In this document: positions 54,680 to 63,659 of the stretch, piece after piece
How the letters are laid out: every line of letters starts with the position of its first letter
Position numbering within the stretch: the first letter of the stretch is position 1
Assembly: GCF_002237655.1 (NCBI RefSeq)
Contig: NZ_NOKT01000001.1
Span: 186,001-250,000, forward strand
DNA: 64,000 nt
Reading direction: 5' to 3'
Origin: Streptomyces sp. XY006
Lineage (GTDB): Bacteria; Actinomycetota; Actinomycetes; Streptomycetales; Streptomycetaceae
The notes under the pieces: model-generated
Databases searched by the model: none
Seen by the model: the letters and a program-made list of their open reading frames with translations, nothing else
Told to the model about the DNA's origin: nothing
Program-made: the position numbers and the translations under genes

Positions 54680-55555
54680 TCACACGTGGCCCGGACCCGG
54701 CCGGAGGAAGTCCGTCAGGGCCGAGGCCAGTGCCTCGGGCGCCTCCTCGGCGACATGGTGGCCGGAGTCGATGCCGAGGCCGCGGACGTCGTCGGCCCAC
54801 AGGTGCCAGATGTCCCGGGGGTCCCCGTACAGATCCTCCAAGTCGTCCCGCAGCGACCAGAGGACGAGCGCCGGGCAGGTGATGCGCCGACCGACGGCGC
54901 GGTCGGCCTCCTCGTGGCGGCGGTCGACAGTGAGACCGGCGCGGTAGTCCTCGAGCATCGCCCGTACGACGTCGGGATCGCGCGTGGCCTGCCGCCACTC
55001 CTCGTAATTCTCCCGTCCCATCGTCTCGGGGTCGCCGCGGTACCAGCTGTCCGGATCGGCGGTGATGACACGCTCGGGGATGTCCGGCTGCGCGAAGAAG
55101 AACCAGTGCCACCACTGGGTGGCGAAGTCGACGCTGATCCGCGACAGGTGCTCCGTGAGCGGCACACAGTCCGCGAACGCCACCCGGGAGACGCACTCGG
55201 GATGGTCGAGAACGAGACGCAGCGCCACATAGCCTCCGCGGTCGTGCCCGAGGAGGGCGAAGCGGCGATGGCCCAGCCGGCGCATCACGGCCACCACGTC
55301 CCCGGCGACGGCGCGCTTGGCGTAGCCCTCGTGGTCCGCGGTGAAGTGCGGTCCCTTCGAACGTCCGTAGCCCCTCAGGTCCGGGCACACCACCGTGTGC
55401 CCGGCCGCCACGAGCAGCGGGGCGACCCGGTGCCACGTCGCCGAGGTCCGGGGATGACCGTGCAGCAGCACCACCGGCGGGCCCTCCCCACCGAAGCGGA
55501 CGAAGACGGAAGCCGGACCGACATCGATCTGCGCCGTCTCGAATCCCTCGAACAC
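54680..55555 (-). CDS. alpha/beta hydrolase, haloacetate dehalogenase-like
   Basis: A 291-aa hydrolase: VVLLHGHPRTSATWH (oxyanion loop), LLGHDRGGYVA (nucleophile Asp), and a C-terminal GHHVAEEAPEAL (catalytic His). WFFFAQPDIPERVI is typical of haloacetate dehalogenase relatives. It hydrolyses C-halogen or epoxide bonds. GTG 55555 has GAGGAGG upstream and lies 16 nt from the DCC gene, so the two are likely co-transcribed. Confidence 0.84.
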   Translation of the reverse strand: MFEGFETAQIDVGPASVFVRFGGEGPPVVLLHGHPRTSATWHRVAPLLVAAGHTVVCPDLRGYGRSKGPHFTADHEGYAKRAVAGDVVAVMRRLGHRRFALLGHDRGGYVALRLVLDHPECVSRVAFADCVPLTEHLSRISVDFATQWWHWFFFAQPDIPERVITADPDSWYRGDPETMGRENYEEWRQATRDPDVVRAMLEDYRAGLTVDRRHEEADRAVGRRITCPALVLWSLRDDLEDLYGDPRDIWHLWADDVRGLGIDSGHHVAEEAPEALASALTDFLRPGPGHV

Positions 55556-55571
55556 CGGGCCTCCTCGGGGC

Positions 55572-56039
55572 TCAACCGGCGTACCACGTCGTCCCGTCGC
55601 GCGGCGCCGACCTACCCGGTGCCCCGGCCGACGGCAACCATGTCCCCGATCCCCACCCGCCCCCCTTCGCCCCGGTACCCGCACACGCCCCCGCCCCTCC
55701 CGGCAGCCGCGCGCGATTGTCGGCCACGAGACGGTAGACGCCGTGGGCGGCCCAGCGCACGGGCGGCAGGGTGAGGAGCGCTCCGGCGACGGCCCACACG
55801 CCACCCCCGCTCAGCAGGATCTTCGCCACGGCCTGGGCGCCGCCGTACACCCGCCCGATGGGGGTCACCCACAGGGCCTCGTATCGGGCCCGCTCCTCGG
55901 TGACGCCGAGTGACGTGAGATCTGCCTGCTGCCATGCCACGACCTCGCACCGGGGCCGCACCAGGCGTTGGACGACACCCACCGACATGGTGCAGAAGCC
56001 GCAGTCCCCGTCGAAGATCAGCACTGGTCGCGTACGCAC
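55572..56039 (-). CDS. DCC-family thiol-disulfide oxidoreductase (DUF393)
   Basis: A 155-aa protein. VLIFDGDCGFCTMSV gives the DxxCxxC motif of DUF393. It probably carries out thiol-disulfide exchange. The C-terminus is Gly/Ser/Pro-rich and may be disordered. GTG 56039 is near the start of the motif; earlier GTGs (to 56126) would give a longer N-terminus. It lies upstream of the haloacetate dehalogenase-like gene. Confidence 0.76.
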   Translation of the reverse strand: MRTRPVLIFDGDCGFCTMSVGVVQRLVRPRCEVVAWQQADLTSLGVTEERARYEALWVTPIGRVYGGAQAVAKILLSGGGVWAVAGALLTLPPVRWAAHGVYRLVADNRARLPGGAGACAGTGAKGGGWGSGTWLPSAGAPGRSAPRDGTTWYAG

Positions 56040-56147
56040 CTCTCCATCGTGCCGCACCCTGGGCCGGACTGTTCCGACGTACGGGCGTACGGGCGCACGC
56101 GCAGGGGGGCCGGCGGCCGCAGCCACCAGCCCCGCTGCGGCAGCGGC

Positions 56148-59100
56148 TCAGTGCAGTGGCCGCACCTGGATGTTGCGGAAGCGGACCTTGTTGCCGTGGT
56201 CCTGCAGCCGGATCGCTCCGGCCGCCGGTGTCTCGGACCGGCCCGAGGCGGTGGGACCGTCGAGGGCGACGTCGTCGTGGACCGTGCGGCCGTTCCACAC
56301 GACCGTCACCCGGGCGTCGGCGGTCTTGTCGCCGTCGTCGTCGAACCGGGCCGCGCGGAAGACGATGTCGTAGGTCTGCCAGGTCTCCGGCCTGGTCGCC
56401 ATGTTGGCGTCGGGTGCCTTCTTGAGGTAGATCGCCCCGGCCTCGTTGGTGTCCAGGGAGGTGTCACCGTAGGAGTCGAGGATCTGCAGCTCGTAGCGGT
56501 CCTGGAGGAAGATGCCGCTGTTCCCGCGGTCCTGGCCGGTGACGTCCGGTGGCAGCTGGGGGACGCGGAACTCGACGTGCAGGGCGAAGTCCTGGTAGGC
56601 GTACTTGGTGCGGATGTCGCCGCAGCACACCTCCATCGACTTCTCCTCGGTCAGCGGCCACGCCACCTTCCGTCCGTCCGTGTGCTGCCACTGGGACTGC
56701 GACCCGGCGGTGCCGTCGAAGAGCGTCACCTCGCTGCCGCGCGGACGCACGGTGATGAGGTCGAGATTGACGTGGCCGGTGTCGCCGGCGTCGAACCGGT
56801 AGGAGATCGCGTTGTGGCCGGCGCGCAGAGTCAGTTGTTCGGTCCGGGTGGACCAGGAGTCCCAGTCCCCGGTGGAGGGCAGCAGGGTCTGCCGGACCTT
56901 CGTCCCATTGGCGTACAGGGAGAGGGACTTGGTGCCGGCGAACGGGTTCGGGCCGTTGGAGTAGCGCAGGTTCACGTCGTACGTGCCGCTCTTCGGGACG
57001 GTCACGTCGAACGTCGTGGCGACCTTGCCCTCGGTGGCGTACCGGTCGACGAAACCGCTGCCGGAGTAACCGGAGTGGTCGGTGTTGATCCCGGCCTTGC
57101 CGGTCAGCCGCGCTTCCTCCGCCTCGTACAGCGTGGCGGCGGGCGGCTGCTTTCCGGGCAGCGCGTTGAGCGTGTACCAGGCCTCGGTGCTCCACAGCGA
57201 CGCACCGGAAGCCGAGGTGAAGGGGCGCGGGGAGCGCACGTGCACCACGTGGCCGGGCTTGAGTCCGTCCGTGCGCAGCCGGACGGTGCGGCCGTCGTCG
57301 GAGAGCGTGGCCGAACGCACGGCGAGCCGCTCCTCGGCGATCTTCGGGCCGCCGTAGTCGGCGGTCGGGGTGTAGCGCCACTGCTCGACCCGGTAGCGCG
57401 CGGCGAGCTGCGCCGCGGTCTCCTCGGACACCGGCTGGGTGTACGTCAGGTCGAAGCCGCCGGGCACGGCACGCATCGTCTTGATGTCGAAGGCGTTGCC
57501 GCCGTTGGGCGTCAACTTCTGGAGGCCGAAGCGGAGTTTGCCCTCCTGGCCCCAGTTGCCGTCGGCGCCCAGCCCACCGGCGTAGATCGCGCCGTCGGGG
57601 CCGAGGGTGAGACGGTTGACCCCGGCCTCCAGACCCTGGGTGTAGCGGAAGACCGCGCCCTGGTACTGGCCCTTCACCTTCTCCAGATAGGCGCGCTGGA
57701 GTCCGCCGTACGTGACGTCACCGATCAGCATCTGGCCCGCGAACTGCCCCTTCTTCAAGTACAGCGGTGTCGAGGGCGAGTTGGCGATCTCGTTCTGCGG
57801 CAGCCAGAGCACCGGCGCCGTGACGGGGGAGGACTCGAAGGGGCCGGCCGGCTCGGTGTAGTGGTTGAAGAAGCGGTCCTGTCTGATCTGGACGAGCTTC
57901 GACGAGGGCAGCCAGCCGCCCTGGTTGTCGGTGGTGAACAGGCCGCCGTCCGGGCCCCACCCGATGCCGTTGGGCGTGCGCAGGCCGCCGGCGACCGGGC
58001 TGATCCTGCCGGTCTTCTTGCTGATCTTGTAGGTGGTGCCGCGGCCGGGAGCGGGCTGCGGGGTGGTGGTCGCGCCGCCGTAGTCGATCGCGACGGAGAG
58101 ATTCACGTAGAAGTACCCGTCGCGGTAGAGCAGACCGAACGCGAACTCGTGGAAGTTGCCCCCGTAGGGCCAGGTCGCGACCGTACGGTACGTGTCGGTC
58201 ACGTCGTCGCCGTCTTCGTCGACCAGCCGGGTCAGCTCGTGCTTCTGCGAGACGTACAGGGAACCGTCGACGTACTTGATCCCCATGGGCTCGCGCAGCC
58301 CTTCGGCGACCTTCTCGACCGTCACCTTGTCGCGGCTGGTCCGGCCGGTGACGTTGTCGAGCAGATACACCTCACCGGCAACGTTGTCAGTGCCGCCCCA
58401 GGTGCTGATGGCCAGTCGTCCGTCGGGCAGCCAGTCCATGCCGGTGACCTGCGGCTCGAACCCGTCGGGGCGCAGGTCCGTGAGGTCGAGGTCGGGGCGT
58501 ACGGATGTGAGGGGCAGGCCGTCGCCGGGGGAGTCCCCGCTCGCCTCGCACTCCTTGCGGCCCGGCGCCGTCACCCGGACCACGTCGGCGTCGGTGCTCA
58601 GCGCCTCGCGGGGCACGACGGTGAACTCGCTCTCACCCGGCGGCTTCCAGGACAACTGCACCTGCTGCCCGCCGTCGCGTTCGAAGTGGTCGACGCGCAA
58701 CGGGTGGGAACCGGCGGTGAGATGGACGGTGCCGTCCTTGGGCTCGGCGCCGTGCAGACCGTCGTGGTCGATCACCGTGGAGCCGTCCAGTGACAGCCGG
58801 GAGCCGTCGTCGCTGGTGAGCCGGAACACGTACGAGCCGTCGCGCGGAGCGATCAGATAGCCCGTCGCCTCGGAGACGAAGCGGTCCTCGAACCCGCCGA
58901 AGTCGGCGGCCGTGGACCAGTCGACGGTGGGCATGAGCTTGTCGTGGTTGGGGGTCTGCCCCGGCTTGAGGGTGCACAGCTTGCTGAGCGGAGTCTGGAC
59001 GTCGTAGACGCGCAGCGTGACGCCGGGCTCCTGGGGCGGGATGTCGGCGGCAGCCGACGGGGAAGGGGTCGCGGGCGTCGGAGCGGGGTCGGCCGCCACC

Positions 59101-59192
59101 GCCGGGGCGGCCAGGACACCGCCGGCCAGGACGGTGGAGGCGAGCACCGCGAGGAGGTGTCTTCGGGCTCGTGGGAAGGGGTGTTGGCGCAT
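56148..59192 (-). CDS. secreted multi-domain protein: PA14, beta-propeller, CBM, DUF1080
   Basis: A 1014-aa protein with a signal peptide (cut near AVAADPAP). Domain order: PA14 carbohydrate-binding fold (about 55-185; YVFRLTSDDGSRLSLDG), a sugar/sorbosone-dehydrogenase-like beta-propeller (225-600; GGLRTPNGIGWGPDGGLFTT), an Ig-like linker, a CBM6/35-like module (700-815; AEEARLTG), and DUF1080 (830-1014; ELQILDSYGDTSLDTNEAGAIY), now linked to 3-keto-glycoside hydrolysis. It may cleave oxidised (3-keto) sugars outside the cell. Single gene. Confidence 0.88.
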   Translation of the reverse strand: MRQHPFPRARRHLLAVLASTVLAGGVLAAPAVAADPAPTPATPSPSAAADIPPQEPGVTLRVYDVQTPLSKLCTLKPGQTPNHDKLMPTVDWSTAADFGGFEDRFVSEATGYLIAPRDGSYVFRLTSDDGSRLSLDGSTVIDHDGLHGAEPKDGTVHLTAGSHPLRVDHFERDGGQQVQLSWKPPGESEFTVVPREALSTDADVVRVTAPGRKECEASGDSPGDGLPLTSVRPDLDLTDLRPDGFEPQVTGMDWLPDGRLAISTWGGTDNVAGEVYLLDNVTGRTSRDKVTVEKVAEGLREPMGIKYVDGSLYVSQKHELTRLVDEDGDDVTDTYRTVATWPYGGNFHEFAFGLLYRDGYFYVNLSVAIDYGGATTTPQPAPGRGTTYKISKKTGRISPVAGGLRTPNGIGWGPDGGLFTTDNQGGWLPSSKLVQIRQDRFFNHYTEPAGPFESSPVTAPVLWLPQNEIANSPSTPLYLKKGQFAGQMLIGDVTYGGLQRAYLEKVKGQYQGAVFRYTQGLEAGVNRLTLGPDGAIYAGGLGADGNWGQEGKLRFGLQKLTPNGGNAFDIKTMRAVPGGFDLTYTQPVSEETAAQLAARYRVEQWRYTPTADYGGPKIAEERLAVRSATLSDDGRTVRLRTDGLKPGHVVHVRSPRPFTSASGASLWSTEAWYTLNALPGKQPPAATLYEAEEARLTGKAGINTDHSGYSGSGFVDRYATEGKVATTFDVTVPKSGTYDVNLRYSNGPNPFAGTKSLSLYANGTKVRQTLLPSTGDWDSWSTRTEQLTLRAGHNAISYRFDAGDTGHVNLDLITVRPRGSEVTLFDGTAGSQSQWQHTDGRKVAWPLTEEKSMEVCCGDIRTKYAYQDFALHVEFRVPQLPPDVTGQDRGNSGIFLQDRYELQILDSYGDTSLDTNEAGAIYLKKAPDANMATRPETWQTYDIVFRAARFDDDGDKTADARVTVVWNGRTVHDDVALDGPTASGRSETPAAGAIRLQDHGNKVRFRNIQVRPLH

Positions 59193-59466
59193 TGGTCCTC
59201 CTGTGCTGGGGACCGGACCGTGCCGGATCGTTCCGGTCGTTCACGGGGGTGGAGCGCGGGTTGCGCCGCAAAGGTAAGAGACTTTCGCTTGTCATGTCCA
59301 TACTTTGTCATCACTGTGTTCAAAGTCGGTTCGCGCGCCCTGCCGGACCTCCGGATGCCTCCGTGGGTTCGTCACCGCCCGATGGTGGAACTGATCATGA
59401 GTGGGCAGCATCTCAACCACGGGGAAGCTTCCGGGAGTGCGCCCGGGGGAGAGGCGGTGACGACGG
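59193..59466. other. gene-free region between divergent genes
   Basis: About 270 bp with no credible gene; it should hold the promoter of the large secreted protein and that of the 70-aa gene. No clear operator was found. Confidence 0.4.
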
Positions 59467-59679
59467 GTGAGTGAGCAGGGTGGCCGCGACTGGGTGCGGA
59501 TGACGCCGGACGACTTCGACCGTGAGGCGCCGCCGCGTCCGGAGGTGGACGGACGGATCCCGGCCGAACTGGACGAGTGCGGTACCGCCCCGCTCTTCGG
59601 CGACGAACCGCCTCCGGCCAGAACAGGCCGCACCACCGCACGCACCCTCCAACGGGCACGCCAGGAACGCCTGTTCTGA
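59467..59679 (+). CDS. 70-aa conserved acidic protein
   Basis: GTG start; product begins MSEQGGRDWVRMTPDDFD and ends with a basic RTLQRARQERLF. No signal peptide or hydrophobic helix. Similar small proteins occur in Streptomyces without known role. It lies 46 nt before the Nudix gene and may be co-transcribed. Confidence 0.65.
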   Translation: MSEQGGRDWVRMTPDDFDREAPPRPEVDGRIPAELDECGTAPLFGDEPPPARTGRTTARTLQRARQERLF

Positions 59680-59725
59680 AGCCACCGCATCGCCAGGGAC
59701 CGGGCAGAGCGGGCACCCTGTCAGG

Positions 59726-60283
59726 GTGGCTGCTTCCCACTCTCCGCTGCCGGTCCGCGACGACGACGGCAACGCCCTGATCTCCTTCGCCCCGGGAGCC
59801 GAGGACACGCCGCCCGACGACGCGCCGCTGCCCCTCGCGCTGGTGGCCCTGTGGCACGGCGATCGCGTCCTGATGGCGTTCAACCGCTTACGGCAGGCAT
59901 GGGAACTGCCCGGCGGGCTGATCGACCCCGGGGAGACCCCGCGCCAGGCCGCCGAGCGCGAGTTGCTGGAGGAGACCGGCCACGTACCCGAAGGGCGGCT
60001 CCACTTCGCCGGGTTCGCGTACTTCACCCTGGCACCCGACGGGCGTCGCGAGTACGGCGCCCTGTTCACCGGCCGGGGTGCCGACGTCTCACGGTCGTTC
60101 CGCCCCAACGACGAGATCGAGGCCGTCCGGTGGTGGGACCTGCGGGAGCCCCTGCCGGGACGGCTCCAGCCACTGGACGCTCACCTCGCGGAGCTCGGCC
60201 GCGCCACACCGCCGAGCACCCGCCACGACACGCCGGGCCCGGCGTCCGGTCCGCCCCGCCGGCCCGGGCGACCATCCGGGTGA
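59726..60283 (+). CDS. Nudix hydrolase
   Basis: A 185-aa protein with the Nudix box GGLIDPGETPRQAAERELLEETGHV, which binds Mg2+ and cleaves a nucleoside diphosphate linked to another group. The N-terminus from GTG 59726 is short; no strong ribosome binding site is seen. A Pro/Arg-rich C-terminus is probably disordered. Substrate unknown. Confidence 0.86.
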   Translation: MAASHSPLPVRDDDGNALISFAPGAEDTPPDDAPLPLALVALWHGDRVLMAFNRLRQAWELPGGLIDPGETPRQAAERELLEETGHVPEGRLHFAGFAYFTLAPDGRREYGALFTGRGADVSRSFRPNDEIEAVRWWDLREPLPGRLQPLDAHLAELGRATPPSTRHDTPGPASGPPRRPGRPSG

Positions 60284-60331
60284 GCGGCGCCCCGGTTCGC
60301 GCCGGGGACCGCGTGTCGGCAGGATGGGGCC

Positions 60332-60865
60332 ATGACCGAGATCCGCACGCCCCGCCTCCTCCTGCGCCGATGGTCCGACGACGACCTCGTCGCACTGTCC
60401 GAGATCCACGCCGACCCGGCGGTGATGCGGAACGTCGGCGACGGAAGGCCGCGCTGCCTGGAGCAGACCGCCCTGGACATCGAGGCGTGGGAGGAGGAGT
60501 GGGACGAGGAAGGGTTCGGGACGTTCGCGGTCGAACTCCTGGGCTCCGGTGAGCTGGCGGGTGCCGTCGGCCTGACCGTGGCCGGCGCACCGGACGAGAT
60601 CGCGGGCCAGGTGGCGATCGGATGGCGTCTGGGACGGGTGTTCTGGGGACAGGGCTACGCCTCCGAAGCAGCCCATGCCACCCTGGAGTTCGCGGTGCAG
60701 GACCGGGGGCTCGACCGGGTGGTGGCGGTGTGCCGCGCGGAGGACAGGGCGTCGATCAACGTACTCGGCAAACTCGGCCTGCAGGCGGAAGGCACCGCAC
60801 AGGACCCGCTCGACGGCCACGTCTTGCGGCTGTACGGCATCGACCTGACGCAGTACCAGGACTAG
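60332..60865 (+). CDS. GNAT-family N-acetyltransferase (RimJ/RimL-like)
   Basis: A 177-aa acetyltransferase: TPRLLLRRWSDDDL start, QVAIGWRLGRVFWGQGYASEA (acetyl-CoA P-loop Q/R-x-x-G-x-G/A-like) and SINVLGKLGLQAEG. It acetylates an amine of a small molecule or protein N-terminus. GGGG lies before ATG 60332. It is a single gene, convergent with the I36-like gene. Confidence 0.87.
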   Translation: MTEIRTPRLLLRRWSDDDLVALSEIHADPAVMRNVGDGRPRCLEQTALDIEAWEEEWDEEGFGTFAVELLGSGELAGAVGLTVAGAPDEIAGQVAIGWRLGRVFWGQGYASEAAHATLEFAVQDRGLDRVVAVCRAEDRASINVLGKLGLQAEGTAQDPLDGHVLRLYGIDLTQYQD

Positions 60866-60983
60866 GACGTGTCGCTTTGATGAGCGTGGCGCGCGGAGCG
60901 GATGGCGGCACTTCCACCGTCGCACCTTGGGGCGCGATCTGCATGACAGCTGGCGGTCGCAGAAAGCGAAGCACCTACGCCAC

Positions 60984-61015
60984 GGGTCCTGCCCCTCATG
61001 TGAGGGGCAGGACCC
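60984..61015. terminator. bidirectional terminator
   Basis: GGGTCCTGCCCCTCA and its exact complement form a 15-bp stem around TG. It lies between convergent GNAT and I36-like genes. Confidence 0.75.
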
Positions 61016-61068
61016 GGTCGACAGTTCTTGTGCCACATACCGCCTGGCACTCCCCTGATCGGGATGTC

Positions 61069-61494
61069 TCAGCAGTCCGCGACCCACTTGTGGGAAGCGA
61101 TGTTGTCGTTCAGTGACGTGCCGCCTCCCGTGCCGTTGTTCGGGAAGTAGTGATGGACGATGTTCTCGAGATACACGCCCCGGTTGAGGCAGTAGCGTGC
61201 GCCGGTGTGGTCCGGTCCGTAGTAGAGCCAGACATCATGGGTCCTGCCGTTGTTGTGGAGGGAACTGCCCCGGTTGCGCATGCCGCAGATGTCCCAGTTG
61301 GGAATGTCACCGGGCCACGCGCAGTGCCGGCCCCCCTTCTTCTCGTGCTCCCACACGTGGAGGTTGCCGTCTGCTGCGACGACCCTCGGCGCTCGGTCGG
61401 CGTGGGATGCCAGTGCGGTGGAGGGTAAGGCCGTCAGCACCAGGGCGGTGATGCCGAGTGTCGTGAGGCCAAGGCTGATCCCGGATGTGGTCAT
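61069..61494 (-). CDS. secreted I36-family peptidase-inhibitor-like protein
   Basis: A 141-aa protein with a signal peptide (cleaved near ALASHA) and a mature Cys-containing domain: LHVWEHEKKGGRHCAW, WDICGMRNRGSSLHNN, and ARYCLNRGVYLENI resemble I36 (streptomyces metalloprotease inhibitor) and gamma-crystallin-like folds. It probably inhibits a secreted protease. AAAGGAG lies 5 nt before ATG 61494. Single gene. Confidence 0.8.
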   Translation of the reverse strand: MTTSGISLGLTTLGITALVLTALPSTALASHADRAPRVVAADGNLHVWEHEKKGGRHCAWPGDIPNWDICGMRNRGSSLHNNGRTHDVWLYYGPDHTGARYCLNRGVYLENIVHHYFPNNGTGGGTSLNDNIASHKWVADC

Positions 61495-61923
61495 GCTTCT
61501 CCTTTGCCGCGGCGTAGTGAGCCTTTGGTCGAACATGGTGAAGGTCGGGGTGCGCAGGACCAGAAGCGTCTGTGGGTCGGCCATTGCCGCTCACGGCCCC
61601 ATCTCGATCTCGGGAAGCCCGTGCCCACCAGGGCTGCGGGCTTGAAGCTCTTCTCTGTACGCACACTGCGGCGGCACGATGGTCCCGGTTCTGACACTGA
61701 AGGAGGCAGGCAGATCGGGGCCGTGCAAACAGGGGTCATCCAGATAGCAGTGTCTCGAGGGCCACAGTCCATCCCGCCGCAGTGCACTCACTGCATCTGT
61801 GCGGGCCAAAGCACGCAGGTCAAGGCGCTCGCTCACAAGGGGGCCGACCTGACAGACCTCAACCCCTCTCCCCCAGGCCGCTGTTTGTCATGCGCATTCG
61901 CACCTAGGGGGACAGGGGCGAGC
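61495..61923. other. gene-free region between I36-like and VOC genes
   Basis: About 430 bp with only short unsupported frames on both strands. GC content is lower than the rest of the window. No repeat or RNA gene was recognised. Confidence 0.4.
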
Positions 61924-62342
61924 TCATGCCTTCGGCTGGGTGAAGCGGATGCTGTTGCCGAAAGGGTCCCTGAGTCCGCAGTCGATGCATAGGGACGCTC
62001 GGTCGGCTCCTCGGTGAACTCGACGCCCTTGCCGCGCAGCGCCTCATACGTCTTGCGGCAATCATCAGTACTGAAGATCAGGTGGCCACCCATGGCTCCC
62101 TTCGTCAGCAGGTCGCGGACCTGCTGCGCGGTTTCCGTGGACAGGCGCGGCGGGCCCGGCCGCTCGAGGAGGATCTGACGCTCGGGCTGGTGCGGGATGC
62201 TGACGGTAAGCCAGCGCATGAAGCCCAGATCGGCGTCAGCGGCGACCTCCAGCCCGAGCTTGCCGACGTAGAAGTCGAGTGCCTCGTCCTGGTCGAGGAC
62301 GTAGATCTGCGAGTGCGTGATGGCCGTGAACATGTCCATCAC
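61924..62342 (-). pseudogene. VOC/glyoxalase-family protein with a frameshift
   Basis: The frame starts MMDMFTAITHSQIYVLDQDEALDFYVGKLGLEV, a standard VOC opening with a metal-binding His. After ERPYA the listed frame becomes unrelated, while the next frame reads IDCGLRDPFGNSIRFTQPKA and stops at 61924, the expected VOC C-terminus with DPFGN. One missing base near 61987-61990 explains it. It may be a sequencing error or a decayed gene. It sits beside an AraC gene, a common pairing. Confidence 0.75.
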
Positions 62343-62381
62343 GCTACGGGCAGCTGCCTGGCAATACTTATCCAGAACTGC

Positions 62382-62789
62382 TCAGCCGGCCGTCGGTCGG
62401 ATCGCTGGCCGCATCCAGGCCATGGTGAAGCATGTGGGCACGTCGGCAGCGACCGCATGCTTGCGGTAGTCCCTTGGGCATTGGCCCACTATGCCGCGGA
62501 ATGTGCGGCTGAAGGTGCCGGTGCTGCTGAAGCCGACCTCGAAGCAGATTTCTGTGACGCTGTGGTCGCTCTCGCGCAGCAGGAACATCGCCCGTTCGAC
62601 ACGACGGCGCTGCAGGTAGCGGTGCGGCGTCTCGCCGAAGGTGGCGCGGAAGGTACGTGCGAAGTGGGCCGGTGACACGTGGGCGATCCGGGCCAGCGCA
62701 GGCACGTCGAGTGGTTGTGCGTAGCAGCGGTCCATCAGGTCCCGGGCGCGGAGCATTCGGCGATTGGTGTCCAGGGCGGCATGTTGCAC
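62382..62789 (-). CDS. AraC-family regulator (short)
   Basis: A 135-aa protein consisting of the two-helix AraC DNA-binding domain: LARIAHVSPAHFARTFRATFGETPHRYLQRRRVERAMFLL and SVTEICFEVGFSSTGTFSRTFRG. The usual ligand domain is absent, as in MarA/SoxS-type. It likely controls the VOC gene next to it. GTG 62789 has no clear ribosome binding site, so the N-terminus is uncertain. Confidence 0.8.
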   Translation of the reverse strand: MQHAALDTNRRMLRARDLMDRCYAQPLDVPALARIAHVSPAHFARTFRATFGETPHRYLQRRRVERAMFLLRESDHSVTEICFEVGFSSTGTFSRTFRGIVGQCPRDYRKHAVAADVPTCFTMAWMRPAIRPTAG

Positions 62790-63659
62790 CGTGTCATGAC
62801 AGCACGGGGTCTGGCGGGCCGGCGAGATGTCGGCCGGACAGATGCACAGGGCGTGGCTGTTGCTTGGGACCGGTTCAGCGGGGGCGGTATGGCGGGCAGC
62901 GGAGACGGCCTGTCGGGGAGTGGCGCCGGCAGGGCAGTGAGATCAGGAGGCCGCGTTTGCCGCCGAGCGGTCCGATCGCGGCCCATGTTGAGTGACGTCC
63001 GCTCCTGGTGATGGCCAGGACGTAGGTGCCGTCTTCACCTCGATGCGCGACGGCGCCACCGGAACTAGGTCGGCCTTCTGATGACGGAGATGCGCAAGGA
63101 CGGCGATCTCCCGATCGCTGGCCCCCGCTTACGCAAGCCGGGCGTTGGCCCCGTCTCCCTGGCCGGCATCGCCATTCGGGCCGACGCCGGCCCGCTGTGC
63201 GCGGCGCGCCCCTACCTGACTCGTTGCGTTGTGCCGACGCCGGTCTGGTGGGTTCGGGTGACACCTGCGATAACCAGGTCGCTTCGGGTGCGTCTAAGGC
63301 TCTTCGTGGCCGTCTGCACGAGTCGACTCGGGTGTGGCTGCTTCCAAAACAATGCGAGGCCGCTCGGTGGTAGCCGAGGGGGTCGCCTCACTGGTGCCCT
63401 GGCAGGGCAGCGTCCCTGCGCCGCGCTCCGGCAGTGGGGAGGGATGTCAGATCGCTCGACGTCGGTGTCGTTGTACGGCGAGAACGACACCGAAGAGGCC
63501 GCTACCCAGGCTGGTGTGCATGTCAATCTCGGCCAACGGCGGGCGCGATCGCGTCATCTGTGGCGTGTCGCCGACGCGTCTGATCACCGGACCGATAGAC
63601 CTCCTCTCGACCATATGTTCGGATCGCTGACTCGATCCGCAGAAGCTCGGGGGTTTCCA
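62790..63659. other. region without a credible gene, possible decayed DNA
   Basis: About 870 bp. Open frames exist on both strands, but codon bias, starts and homology do not favour any. A plus-strand frame is open from ATG 63081 through the end of the window, yet its first half does not look coding. Decayed mobile DNA is possible; no terminal repeats were seen. Confidence 0.4.

Noticed and set aside
61591..61836. Minus-strand 81-aa frame
   Set aside because: Semi-plausible start, but no ribosome binding site and no recognisable motif; kept as gene-free.
63081..63659. Long plus-strand frame in phase with the secreted protein
   Set aside because: Codon choice before 63444 is not protein-like and the signal peptide start at 63660 has its own ribosome binding site.
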